Shown piece by piece: positions 43,530 through 55,425 of a stretch of 64,000 nucleotides of DNA; position 1 is the stretch's first letter, and each line of letters opens with the position of its first letter. The notes under the pieces were generated by a model. That model was not told the DNA's origin, searched no databases, and worked only from the letters and a program-made list of their open reading frames with translations. The position numbers and the translations under genes were made by a program. Source of the DNA: Thinopyrum elongatum (taxonomy: Eukaryota; Streptophyta; Magnoliopsida; Poales; Poaceae); contig CM022298.1 of NCBI GenBank assembly GCA_011799875.1, positions 726,298,181 to 726,362,180 of the forward strand, in the 5' to 3' direction.

Positions 43530-46500
43530 GTGAGTTTATCTGCCATTGGGATTGTTAGTGCCATCAATGACTGCGTCACTTTGTTTCAGTGGGCCAAATC
43601 TGCCATTTCATCTCTTCACTCCAGATGGAGTGGCTCAGAGGAACAAAGTCTCCAGGATCATGTATTACAGTTGGAGAGTGGCCTACAACTTCTCAGTGAT
43701 ACTCTTCCTGCAATGCACGACCTCATTAATAAAGCAGAGTGGAGAAGCCATGAACTTGGTGTGGCCAAGCTCCTCCCAAATCTCAAGGATGCAGTGTCTG
43801 AGGCCGAGGACCTTCTTGACGAGTTCACATGGTATGAGAAGAAGGTGCAAGTAGAGGGTGATACAAGCCGATCTCCTTTCACTGAATTCTTTGAAATGGT
43901 CGTCCCAGGCAGCTTCAACAAACTGAATGGTGTACAGTTGAGGTTGAATCACCTTTCAGTTCAGCTGGATAATATTGGGCTTCGTGGAGTTACACAACAC
44001 TTTGACAAATTAGTTAGGCCGGAGACCACCTCTTTGCCAAATGAAAGGGAAATATTTGGTCGTGACAAGGAGCTGAAGCAGGTATTGGGATTTCTTAATG
44101 TACATGCAAATTTAAAACGCAAGAGAGCAACTAGTTCCATTAGTGCATCAACAAGCAACCAAGTTAGCAATGAATCAAGAATAATGATTCTTCCTATTTT
44201 GCCAATAGTTGGCATTGGTGGTGTCGGAAAGACTACTTTGGCCCAACATATTTGTAGCCATCATCTAGTGAAGTCTCAGTTGAAGGTGATAGTTTGGATT
44301 TGTGTCTCAGATGACTTCCACGTGAAGAGGTTAACTAAAGAGGCCATACAATCCTGTATAAGAAACGCGTCGTCAACTGATAATTTGGATCCTCTTCAGT
44401 GTGCTCTCTCTAACAATAATTTGGATTCTCTTCAGCATGCTCTCTCTAAGCACGTGAACAATAAAAGGTTATTGATAGTCCTTGATGACATGTGGGATGA
44501 TGCCTTGAAGGAAAATGGGCAGTGCTGGAAGAGGTTTTGTGCACCTTTTAGAAGTGTCCAAGAGGGAAGTGTGATGTTGGTCACCACTAGGTGTCCAAAT
44601 GTTTCTAAGGGGGTGGGCACAATGGAGCCCATTATAGTTGAAGGTCTAAATGACGACATATTTTGGAATTTCTTCAAATTATGCGCGTTTGGATCTGAGG
44701 GTTCTAATAATGATCCTGAGTTAGAGGCCACTGGTAGAAGTATACTTCCTAAATTGAAGGGTTCTCCTTTGGCTGCCAAAACTCTGGGGCGCATGTTAAG
44801 CATGGACCTTCAAGCATTGCATTGGAATTCTATACTTGAGAGTGAACTATGGGAGTTGAAACAAAAGGAAACTGAGATTTTGCCCGCACTTCGGTTGAGC
44901 TACATGTATTTACCATTCTATTTGAAGCAATGCTTCACATTCTGTGCTGTGTACCCCAAAGATTACATATTTGAGAAGGCATGCTTAGCTGAAATTTGGG
45001 TAGCAGAAGGCTTCGTGGAACCTCACGGTCGTGTCCCAATTCAAGATATCGGCTATCAGTATTTTGAAGACCTTGTAGCACGGTCCTTCTTTCAAAAGGT
45101 TAATGGTGGATATGTAATCCATGACTTGCTGCATGACATGGCACAAAAAGTTTCAGAGCATGACTGTTTTATCTTAAGAAATAGGAGTGACTTTGATAAA
45201 GTTCCACTGAATGTTCGTCATCTGTACGTAATTTCTAGCAGTAACTTTGACGATTCCAACTTGTTGAGGCTATGCAAGTACACTAAGCTGCATACCATAA
45301 TTTGCAAGAAGAATTTAGTGGGGGAAACAGGTTTTGTAATGGACCAGTGGTGTACTAAACTTCTGCGTATGCGTGTGTTTTCTTGTGCCTTCACAAATGA
45401 GTTACCAGATAGTATTGGCAACTAGAAGCATCTTCGGTACCTTGAAATATCCGGAGCTTGTTCTTTAAAGAGAATTCCTTCAACTTTCCGTTGGCTATAT
45501 AATGTGCAGATTTTATATGCCAAGGGATGCAAGGTAGAAAGCTTGCCCAGTGGCTTTGATAAGTTGATCAATTTACAGAAATTTGAATCACATGGATTAT
45601 CATATTATGCTGGGGGCCGCACAACTCTTGATTCAACCGTTGCGCAGGACATGGAGTTAGGTTAATGAAGAATCTAAACCAATTCCATGGACACTTGGAG
45701 GTATCTAATTTTGGCTTCCTAAGCAAGGATCATGCAGCAGAAGCAGAACTGAAGAATAAGAAGGATCTTGACCAGTTGACACTGAGGGTGCATTCACGGA
45801 GGCCTCAAACCATCCAGGATAATGAGTTAGAGTTGCTTCAAATTCTGCAACCTCCTACCAGTCTGAAGTCTTTGTTCCTTCAGAATTATGCTGGTGTCTC
45901 GCTACCAACCTGGTTTCAGCCACAACATTTGCCATGTTTAAAATCACTTATGGTTCAAGGTTGTGTTGGACTTGAGAGCATATCATACCCCATGATCACA
46001 CAAAGCATCAGCACAAATGTGATACCTACAGTTGGTATTTTCCTATCCCTAACAGACGTAGCCATTCATGGATGTGAAAATATATCAAGCATTGAGCATT
46101 TTCTGCATCCAGATTACGGACCAGCCATCAAGAGAATAAAAATTCTATATTGTGAGATGTTAGCATCGGCTACAACTGAAAAGTTTGGGGATTTTCATTT
46201 CCTTGAAGAACTGCAAATGGTCCGTTGTCCAAACATTTGTGCCCAAAGATTGGTATCGCCGTCCCTTAAGAAGCTCAGCTTGTGGGGTTCTGGTCTCTTT
46301 AGCCACATTGAGTGCCGCTCCCTCACCTACTTTCATTTGAAATGTGAGTTTGTCATGTCTATCCAATTACAAATGTGGAGTCTTCCAGCTCTACAGAAGT
46401 TGCACATTGAGTGCAGATCTCTTACATCAATTGGAGGAAACCTTTCCATTTCTGCAGACACCGGCAGCATTACTACATTCTCATGCCTTAATGTCCTAAC

Positions 46501-47018
46501 AGTTACATGCTGTGATAAATTGTCAACCCTTGATGACCTCCTAACACAAGAAAACCTACCTTCTATTGAGTACATTCATGTCGAAAGTTGCCGCGAGTTA
46601 CTGTCCTTGCCAGGTGAAAGGTTTGCGAGTTTTGCTTGTCTGAAAGATCTGGTGGTTATTGAGTGCCAAAGTCTCAACTGGCAAAGGGGATTGGTATTGC
46701 CATCATCTCTCCAAAGGCTCAATTTAGAGTGGTGTGGGGATATCTCTCCATATGTTCCCAGCTGCCTACAAAACCTCACATCCCTTGTCTCACTGAGGAT
46801 TGCTCGATGCCAAGGTATAAGGTGCATTCCAGGTGACATTTGGCGAAGGTAATCTTACATCACTTGAGTTGTTTGAGATTTGGGATTGTCCAGACCTAGT
46901 TTCATATGGTGGAGCAATGGCAGTTACAAAAATAAAGAATGTGGCGATATGCAGGTGTCGAAAGTTAAAGGAAGCGGATCAGATCAATATAATATCCCGA
47001 CCAAGGTATTTGTGCTAA
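43530..47018 (+). pseudogene. CC-NBS-LRR gene copy 3 (start lost, two frameshifts, one stop)
   Basis: The position of the ATG in copies 1 and 2 reads GTG here (CCACCGTGA at 43525-43533). From there the coiled-coil and full NB-ARC are open for over 630 codons: KDAVSEAEDLLDEF, GIGGVGKTTLAQHI, IVWICVSDDFHVKRL, LLIVLDDMW, GSPLAAKTLG, AVYPKDYIF, VIHDLLHDMA. A 13-residue in-frame duplication (DNLDPLQCALSNN, then NLDSLQHALS) lies between RNBS-A and kinase-2 at about 44380-44450. Then TGG becomes TAG at 45423-45425, a frameshift occurs near 45645, the LRR continues 45665-46852, and a further 1-bp insertion near 46848 shifts the end to 47018. A splice donor (AAG/GTATTTG) lies at 47003-47010, as in copy 1. 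The NB-ARC is the best preserved of the three. Confidence 0.9.
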
Positions 47019-48242
47019 CACTTGTTTCCTGTCCAGCTTTTACTTCTCTGTTGTTCAAAGTTGTGTATATACTGGAAATAAATCATGTATTGTGTACTAA
47101 AAACCCAACTTGTATCATTATTACTGAAGTACGCTGAACTTACTCGTTGAAAACACCTACATGTATTGTATGTCTTGTTTGTGCTTCTTAGTTCCAATGT
47201 CTAGTCTTGTACAGAATCTTGATCTGTTAATATCTCTCTGTGGCTAAATTAGCTTTACTGATCATGCTTGATGGCCCGATGGCTGGCAGAAGGCTGCACT
47301 TTCAGATGTAGGGTGTATAATTGAGAAGAAATTAGGATTAGTTTGGACAGTGAGTCTGTTTAAAAAAGGATTTATTGCAGTGTGCAGCTAAGGTAGTGTA
47401 CTCTGGCTGAGCATGCAACACAGTTTATGCAAGTGCTGGTGATGTATGTGTGACTTGATAGCCTGAGCATAGAGAAGCGATTTGGCTTACTGAATCTCAG
47501 GAGGAAGAGGTTTGAGAAGACAAGAGGAGTTTGGTTAATTTGCAACTTCCTTACTGCCTTGTAAACTGCTATGCAACAAATTAAAGCTGGCTTGAGGCTG
47601 CTTGCTTCTCATGAAAATCTGCACAATGTAGCTTCTTCAGAAACTGCACTGTGCAGCAGCAGCAGAGGTACTCTTTTCTTGTGTGTTGGTTTGGCCTGCC
47701 TCTTTCTTGAGCATTTTTTTTTGGTGCAGCAAAGCGCTGAGTTACTATGGCCTTATATATATGTATATTCCTTATGGCTGCATGCATCGATTGATGCAGA
47801 GGCCGGAGGTAAGCCTCCTTTTCCAAAAAGAAAAAAAATATATGCATATTCCATAAAATAATAATATGAGAAGCAAAGCAAAGCAAAGGTGCGGTAGACG
47901 TTAGGCGACCTACCACTGCAGTGCGTGCTTTTTTTTTTTGAGAAATTGCAGTGCGTGCAAATATTGCCGTACGTGGCGCGTTCTACCTGGTGGCCCGAAC
48001 ACGACGGCCCAGTCTACGAACAGACCGATCGGCTCGGCTGCTGTGCCGGCCCAGCCTACACAAGTCGTAGCGACTGCTCTTTGCCTCGGCAGAGGCAATG
48101 AATAAGCTATGCGTCCTCGGCGATAAAGCGCCCAGCTCCGGAGTATTTAAGCAGCGTAGTATATTTTGAGCCGAGCGGTGTGCTACAGCAGCCGAGCCGA
48201 TCGGTCTGTAACAGGCAGGCCGGTCTCTCCTAGGAGGGTGCG
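47019..48242. other. 3' flank of NLR copy 3 and spacer
   Basis: 47019-47200 matches the flank of NLR copy 1. 47270-47360 holds the AAATTAGGATTAGTTTGGAC motif block. From 47570 on, nothing recognised. About 47930-47960 has a T-run and a repeated GCAGTGCGTGC. Confidence 0.45.
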
Positions 48243-48765
48243 ATGTCAGTCTTTTTTTCCTTTTTTTTTCTAATATTTTTTTACTTTTCTTTTATTAGTA
48301 TTTTTCCCCTAATATTTGCTTTTTTGTTGCTCTATTTTTCCCGCTTTCGATGGCGGCTCATCTCTATTTCGCATTTTCTCTTATTAGTATTTTCTTCTAA
48401 TATTTTGCTATTTTATTCCGCTATTTTTAACATTTTGGACGGATCACCACTATTTTCCTATTATTATTATTTTGCTTTTTTATTGCTCTATTTTTTCCTT
48501 TTGCTGATTCACCTCTATTTTGCCTTTTCTTTTATTTGTCTTTTTCGATATTTCGTTTTCTATTGCTCCATGTTTTTTTCCTTTCAACTGCTCACCTCTA
48601 TTTTGCCTTCTCTTTTATTAGTCTTTTTTTTTCTAATATTTTGCTTTGTTATTGCTCTATTATTCACTTTTGCTGGCTCACCTCTATTTTGCCTTTTCTT
48701 TTATTAGTATTTTTCTAATATATAGCTTTTTTTATTGCTCTATTTTTTCCGCTTTCGACGACTCA
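48243..48765. repeat. T-rich degenerate tandem array
   Basis: About five imperfect units of roughly 100 bases built on GGCTCACCTCTATTTTGCC, TTTTCTTTTATTAGT, TTTTCTAATATTT and TTGCTCTATTTTTTCC. The long hydrophobic ORF (154 codons) comes from the composition. Confidence 0.65.
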
Positions 48766-50285
48766 GAGGAAGGCGATGTCCTTTAATATTGGAGGACAGT
48801 GCAGGGAACTCCTCGTTCGATGCAGCGTCCTCCAATATTTTTACCTTTTTGCTGCTTATAGCTCAGGGGAAGGTGGCATGTCCCCGATAGCCCGCCAATC
48901 CACCTCCCCGTCCTTTGTCGCCTCGCCATTCCTGGCATTGCCTCGAGTGAGAGGCTTTTTTCCTCCTCTCCTCTAATGTGTTAACCTTTTGCTGCCGAGA
49001 ACTGAGAGGAAGGCAACATATATAGTCACGCTAGCCCATCGCTTGACGCCGAAGGAAGTCCTCGTCTGCTGCAACATCGCTTCCCCAGCCCATCATGGCA
49101 CTGCATCGAGATGGAGATCGGGGATGAGGTGAGAACAACCAAGGTTGAAGCTATGATACAGGAGGCTTCACAATGTCACCCCTCTCCCCCCCCCCCCAAA
49201 ACCAGTGAATCCAGAGAATCCGAGCAAAATAGGCGTCCATTGTTTTGCCATATAGGATTTGGAGCAATTAATCCTTTGAATCAGCCCCCAAGCCCAATAG
49301 GCAACAGCCCAATGTATGAAGCAGCCCCCAAGCCCAATAGGCAACATCTCAGTTGAATGGGAGATTTGGAGTAGCACTAGCTCAATATCAGTACAGTTAC
49401 TAAGCTCCCACGATTGTGAAGCTCCTGGTGAATAGGTGGTGTAGTAGTCGTGTGGGTCAACATTTGAGAGGGGGTAAAGGTCCATGTGTGCGCATTGGTC
49501 GTGCGTCAGGACACGTATCTTAGTCGGTTTGATGCTTTCCGTCGGTTCGAGGTCTAGCGGCGGCCCTATCGCATTCATTAGTGCAGCTCCGTCGCACCAG
49601 CAAGGCGGCTGCTAAAGGAGGCAAGCGGCGGTGGCGGCTCAACGAGGCGAGCCGACCAAGCCCTCAGCCGCGGAGGCCGACACTTGGGGGGCATCTTCTT
49701 CGCCTCTCTCTTTCTGCCGACGGCTCTGTCGCGCGCCATGTGGTATCGCTGCAGTCAATGGGGTGCGCCTTCTGACGGTGGACGATCAGCTCCAGCAGCA
49801 CGCCCGCCCTGCTGAGTTCTTTGCGGGCCGGCGCACTCCAGGTCGCTGCAGAACGCCTGTAATCAGCCAAGCTCTGTGCCGGCTCGATGTCAACTGGAAG
49901 CCGTTGCCGAGGCTTTATGGCATGCGGGCACCGACTCCATTAGAAGTGCATCGTCGAGTGGCTCAAGGCCTGTTTGGACGATTAGCTTGGGGGCGGACCT
50001 ACATGATGCTACCCTGACGCACAGACATACGGGTAGCTTAGTGGTGATTAGCAAGTCTAGGACCGCCTTCTTGGCTTCTTGCCATCCATCGATCTGCCCA
50101 GGCTCCCGTGGAGGCGGCAGCCACCAAGGGGAAGGTTTCAGTTGCCCACGCGCAGGACCAAGGCGATGAGTCTACGGCGGCGGACAGCAAAGGGCGGACG
50201 CTGCAGGCTGCGCTCATGGCCTCCGCGGACAACCAACCCAATCATCGAGCATCCTCAATCTTAGCACAAGGTAATTATTAGAGAA
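48766..50285. other. Unrecognised mixed sequence, possibly Helitron cargo
   Basis: 49250-49350 has two copies of AGCCCCCAAGCCCAATAGGCAAC. 49580-50270 is GC-rich with several overlapping short frames and no identifiable domain. It resembles a scrambled captured gene. It could lie inside the Helitron whose 3' end is at 51424; the 5' end was not found. Confidence 0.3.
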
Positions 50286-50705
50286 AAGTATACTTTTCGT
50301 CCCTCAACTCTTCGCTGAGTTTAGTTTTCGTCCCTCAACTCTAAAACCGGACAGACTGCACTCCGAACTCTCGAAACCGGTCACTTTTCGTCCCTGCTGC
50401 TGAGTCAACCCGGTTTTGACCACGCGTGAACAGTACATCCGATGAACAGTAAATTCGAAAAAAATAGCAACAAAATTCAAAAAAATCTGAAATTTTATGG
50501 CATCGAAGATACTCAGGTGCGCCACGTGCGTGCAAATTTTCGTCATGTTTGGAAGTTCGAGGAGCACGCAGCAAAAAAACAAAAGTAAATGTACTCTGAA
50601 GTGAACAGTAAAATAAAAAAAATAGCAAAAAAAATCAAAAAATTTTGAAATTTTTTGGCATCGAGGATGCTCAGGTGGGCAAGGTGCGTGCAATTTTTTG
50701 TGATA
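50286..50705. repeat. Two-copy repeat with GAACAGTAAA modules
   Basis: 50447-50540 and 50604-50702 are alike: GAACAGTAAA, AAAATAGCAA, AAAATTC or AAAATCAAAAAA, TGGCATCGA(A/G)GAT(A/G)CTCAGGTG, GTGCGTGCAA. The block starts with two copies of TTTCGTCCCTCAACTCT. Confidence 0.7.
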
Positions 50706-51391
50706 AAATAAGATTCTGGTTCACTTCCCTAATTCAAAATCCCGACTACACCACCATGGGCATCACGGTTATCTTTTTTCTAGCTCGGCCCCCATACCTA
50801 CCTTTGTTTGGCTGCTGCATCCAATATAATTTTGAATTGTTGGATAACTAAGTTTATTTCTGTTTGGCTGTTGCTTCCAATTCTCTTTCTCTGAAGGTTG
50901 TGGTAGCCGAATGTTGCATGTTTTGTGAAACACAGGAATCATTTAACACTCTGTTCAAACACCGGTAATGGTGATTATTGGATAAAATTGACATCATGAA
51001 AATACAATTCTAAGTTACTAAGCTCCCTAGGAATGTTAGGTTATGGTGGCTTGAGGTTTTGGATGGTCATAGGGTGAGCCCGTTTATAAGAGTGTGCTTC
51101 GGTGCCCGAGGGGGTACAAACCGACTCGCAAGTAATCATGCGGCTCACGTGAACACCACAGGTGAACGCCAATGTTGCGACATGCCACAACATCACATCA
51201 ATCAACCAAAATATTTCTCCACCATGAACACCACATATCGTTTGCATTAAGTAAGACCATACAGATAAAAAGAAACAACACATCCATAATCAACAACATA
51301 GCCATATATAATTAAGTGTCAGCATAACAAAGGTGAAATGTATAACAAGCCAGCCATAATAGACCGTGTAAAAAATTAATTCATTACTGAA

Positions 51392-51424
51392 AAACGGCGC
51401 GCCTTAAGGCGCGTCACACTCTAG
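51392..51424 (+). mobile_element. Helitron 3' terminus
   Basis: A hairpin CGCGCC-TTAA-GGCGCG (51398-51413) is followed eight bases later by CTAG (51421-51424) and then T, the classic Helitron end (hairpin, then CTRR before T). No Rep/helicase gene was seen; the TC-starting 5' end was not identified. Confidence 0.65.
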
Positions 51425-51726
51425 TATGTATGGATGAATGGATAATGGATGTGTCCCGAGTCCTGTCTCTCAAGTTGCTCAATTTATGTTATTCTTTTGC
51501 CGGATATTGCATGACACTTGGATTATTGTATTTTGGTTATAGGGGTACATTTTGGTCATTCGTGTCATCTAGCAACGTAACGAGTTGATACATTTTTGCT
51601 CATTCATTTACATTCTCATCATGTGGCATTCGTTTTGTCAATTGGCAAAGCTAAGATGTGGCACTTTATCTATCAATTGCAGAGCAAACCTAACCTGGGG
51701 CATTTTTATCAACTAGCCTGCGTGCA

Positions 51727-52463
51727 ATGCGGCGAACGCAGTACCGGAAGAAGGCCACCGCGTCGGCCGCCGTCGCCAGCCTCCCCGATGATGTACTAGC
51801 AAACATCCACGGCCTCCTGTGTCTCCTCGACCGTCTCGCCTTCGCCGCCGCCTTCCACACCTCGCGCGGCACGTTCAAGCCCGAGGCGTCGTGGCTCATC
51901 CTCCCTTGCCGCACCCCAGAGACCGCCATGCTCTTCTCCCTCTCCGACCGCGCCGTCACCACCGTGCCCGCCCCTAAACCCGCGCTGCGTAACTATGCCA
52001 TCCTGGGCTCCTCCTCCGACGGCTGGCTCGTCACCGCCGACAATCGGATCCGGATGCGCCTCGTCAACCCGGTACCGGTGAGCAGCGTGCTCTCCCGGCC
52101 ATCACAACCATCCCCTGCTTCGCCGAGCAGCATCATGGACACTTCACGCTCGACCTGAAGCATTTCGCTCGAGGCCCCGTCTACGACGACCACCCGTCCT
52201 ACTGGACGCATTGGATGTTTGCAGGGACCATGTGTGCCAGGGCATGAATTCCTTCTGCCGCAAGGTCGTTCTTTCCAACTCCCCGCCGTGCCCCGCCGCA
52301 ATGCTGATCACGGGCACCCCGTACGGCTTCTTGGCCTTCGCCACCGCGAAGCGCTGGGGCAGTGCATGGAGGCTGGCATGCGACGACATTGACACCGCTA
52401 AGACGGTGTGGGGGGGTGTCGCCCAAGCCCTCGCCAGACAGCGTCGAGGACGCCGTCCACTAT
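51727..52463 (+). pseudogene. F-box/DUF295 gene copy 3, 5' part (split by LTR)
   Basis: ATG at 51727. F-box: ASLPDDVLANIHGLLCLLDR, then FSLSDRAVTTV, ILGSSSDGWLVTADN, RMRLVNPV. A 1-bp loss near 52073 shifts the frame. The homology continues in the next frame (ALPAITTIPCFAEQHHGHFT), then CRKVVLSNS, AAMLITGTPYGFLAFATA and CDDIDTAKTVW. The sequence GTCGAGGACGCCGTCCACTA matches the VEDAIHY segment of copy 1, where an LTR now interrupts at 52463. The F-box part is well preserved. Confidence 0.82.
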
Positions 52464-53159
52464 TGTTGGCGCCGCCTCTCGCAGCGCCGCTTCTTCTTCT
52501 ACCTCGAGCTGCCTCACACAACTCTCCTGTGGTTTCTCTCTATCTTCTTCTCTCAAGAACACAAGAACACACACACACACCCCTCACCGTGGAGAAAACC
52601 AGCTTTGCTTTTTGCTCCCGGTGAGACACACATGCACTACATTCTTTCTCCCAGCCCTCACGGCCTCTCGTTTTCATTAACTCAATGCAGTACATATATA
52701 CACACACGGGGTAGGACACACCCACTAACCCGGCTACCACGTTGGCCACTAACCAACTAACGCCACATACTTCATGCAGACCCATGCACTAACCAGCCAC
52801 TACCCTCGGCAACTAATCCAACTAGCCCGTGACATTATCTTTATCTCTGTAATCGCTCCAACAAACATACGACTTGCCATACAACTAGCTACTCATGCAT
52901 GCTAACAAACTGATACTGACTCACCCAGATCAGCCCGAACTACTTGACCATGCAGCATGTCACGCTCCAGCTGCTCACACTGCTCGCCGCTTCACACGAC
53001 GTTGCCGCGTCACACGGCACTACCACACCGCATCGCACGGTCGGATGGCATCGTCGCTCCCTTGCACGCTGCAGCCATGACTTTGCCGGAACAGTCCTAA
53101 GATAAACTACATGCAAAACTCAAACATGCTAATACATGAAATCAAGATTAAGGCTAACA
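52464..53159. mobile_element. Solo LTR, 696 bp, inside DUF295 copy 3
   Basis: Begins TGTTGGCGCCGCCTCTCGC and ends TTAAGGCTAACA, giving TGTTGGC/GGCTAACA-type inverted tips. A perfect 5-bp target duplication ACTAT flanks it (52459-52463 and 53160-53164). It has no coding part, primer site or second LTR, so it is most simply a solo LTR left by recombination. The (CA)n at about 52565 and other low-complexity sequence are internal. Confidence 0.85.
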
Positions 53160-53450
53160 ACTATGAGGGCTGGTTCTACTCGATCACATACTCCGGCCAA
53201 ACGGAGGCTTGGGAGCATGACACCGATGCTGTCGTTCAGGAATGTGGTGGTCGCGCCAAGGCTGGTGTTGCCGGCCGATTTGGACCACCGCAGCTACCTC
53301 GTGGCAGGACCGGGTGGGCGGCTGATGGTGGTAGTCAAGGAGGTCACACTCACACACGCGGTTGGCCGACGTTGGTGTCCTTCAAGGTGCAGGTGCTCGA
53401 TGCTGGCGGTGAGGAGTGGATCATGTCGCCGCCGCCCTTGGTCTTAGGGC
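53160..53450 (+). pseudogene. F-box/DUF295 gene copy 3, 3' part
   Basis: Resumes with WFYSITYSGQTEAWEHD, NVVVAPRLVLPADLDHRSYL, GPGGRLMVVVKEV and SFKVQVLDAGGEEW in shifting frames, then diverges after about 53440. The DUF295 C-terminus (TDDD...SWPPP) is missing. Confidence 0.75.
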
Positions 53451-55275
53451 CCGCTGGCATCCACCGCTCCCTCCCTCGTGAAGCCGGAGCTCATCTTCTC
53501 CGACAGCGAGGACCCGTAGCAGCCAGCCCTCCTCAACAAGGCCACGCGGATGGATGAGGAGTCCGTGCAGTATATGGAGCTACTGCACAAGCGGTCGTAC
53601 CACAACAACGGTCCGGCGCTACCCTCGCCGCCGCTAATCGCGAGCTCCTCAAAGTGGTGTTGGTTGAGTCTGAGCACTTGTCCCACTTCAAAGGCAAGAG
53701 CGGGTAGCCTGGGGTGTCGTTCGTGGCGGCCGGGTCCGGGTGTCGTGAGAGTGCAGCGACGGCCGATTAGGGCTGTCGTGACGCCTGATTGGCCTTCTGC
53801 CAGTGGAAGGATGACAACGATGGCGGCGGTAATGACGGGGACCATGACGCAAAAGATAACAGAGGTATTGGCGGCCATGCCTACCAGGCCACCATCCGGT
53901 ACCCCGCGTAGTTTACATTAATTATTTATAAATTTTGTTTGGTTTAGTTGAAACTTTTTAAATTTCGTCTGTTCGGTTGTAAACTTTTAATATATAGAAA
54001 TTCAACTATTAAAATTCTTTGGTTTGCATGAAACTATTTTTTTATTCAAAAAAAGGGACAGACAATAGGTGTCCGGTTGGATGACCTCCGCCCCCACCAG
54101 ATGTGTGTCCGCGTTGGCAACTCCAACGCGGATCATCACACAGACGACGATGATATTTAACAGCAAAGCCTTCAGGAAGGGAGTGACCTTTCAGCGCTGT
54201 CTTCACTGGATCCAACCACCCACGGTCAGAATCCAGGTTTTCATCCTGAAGAATAGTCTGGGCATATCTGAACAATGCCTTCAGCAAGATAACGGCGTAG
54301 AAACATCGCCATTGCCAGGTATAGCCAACTTGGGCAGACCTAGGCTTTCACCCCGGAGCTCAAGACCGGATGCTTGAATGGCAACACCATCAAAGTAACA
54401 CATGTGTTGTCGCCACCACATTTCCGCGATCTCAACAGCTACATGCACCGCTGCCGCTGCACAACCGTTCCTCTGCATCAACCGCCGTACATAGATTACA
54501 TCTCACCGTCGAAGTCAATCACCATATCTTGGAGAGAAACCCTCATGAAGACCTTTGAATGGCCACTGCAGTCTGCAGCAAGGGCACCGCCGCAGGCTGG
54601 GTGGTCAACAAGAACCAGCATCGATGACAGAGCACACCACCACCGACTACCAGCTGGTCGAACAGAGCTCTACTAAGGCTCGTCGTCGGCCCTGAGGCTC
54701 GTTGACCCTGAGCCGACATTTCTAGTGCTGTATAATTAATCTAAAGTTGGTAATCCCGGTAGCTCGTTCGTTGTACTCGTGGAGGTTTAGGAATTTATTA
54801 ACTCTTTGAGCCTTTCATCTAAAAATGTTTCTCCATTAATTGTTGCCTATAAAGCACGGAGTTGCTTGACATGGACATGTAATATCCTAGAATCCTAGTA
54901 TTCAGTTTCTCCAATATTGACTCATGGCCTGGAGTGAGTTTGCTTGACATGGACGTACGTGTAATCATTCCATTCAGCAACCGTGTGTTTCATAAATTAT
55001 CTAAATGCACCGTGTGTACCCTAGGGTATTTTGCTTCCATTTCAGCTAGCCTGTCGTTGCCATTGCGTGTTGACTGGTTCATCTACTTTGGTTTTTTGGT
55101 AGCACTAAAAAGAATAGTAGTTGGAGCATCTCCGGCCATTAATTAGTACTCCACTAGTCCTGATCAATCAACAAGGCACCTTGGCGCGCGGAGTAAACTA
55201 TATATCACACACACACACACACATACTTGGGATTTCCAAGTAAGTAATCTTGCATTTCTCACCCATTTCTCCAAC
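53451..55275. other. Unrecognised sequence
   Basis: 53460-53890 is GC-rich with a short + frame (MDEESVQYMELLHKRSYHNN) and a longer minus frame, neither recognised. 54040-54670 has gene-like composition without a sustained frame. 55205-55225 is a short (CA)n. No gene can be supported. Confidence 0.3.
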
Positions 55276-55425
55276 ATGGTGGTCACACAACTACTCATCT
55301 CCCTCGCTTGCTACCTCGTCTATGCCATTTGCATGCTGGCGCTGACGGCTCTGGTAGCCGATGCGTTTTTCGCCACCTTCCCTCCGTTAAAGGGGAAATT
55401 CCCCTTCTACATTATCATTCTTTGA
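55276..55425 (+). CDS. Short hydrophobic ORF (49 residues), end supplied by an LTR
   Basis: MVVTQLLISLACYLVYAICM begins a strongly hydrophobic peptide, then LTALVADAFFATFPP and KGKFPFY. The stop TGA at 55423-55425 coincides with the first bases of the Gypsy LTR (TGATG), so the original coding end was probably cut away. It is not a known family to me and could be chance. Confidence 0.3.
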   Translation: MVVTQLLISLACYLVYAICMLALTALVADAFFATFPPLKGKFPFYIIIL

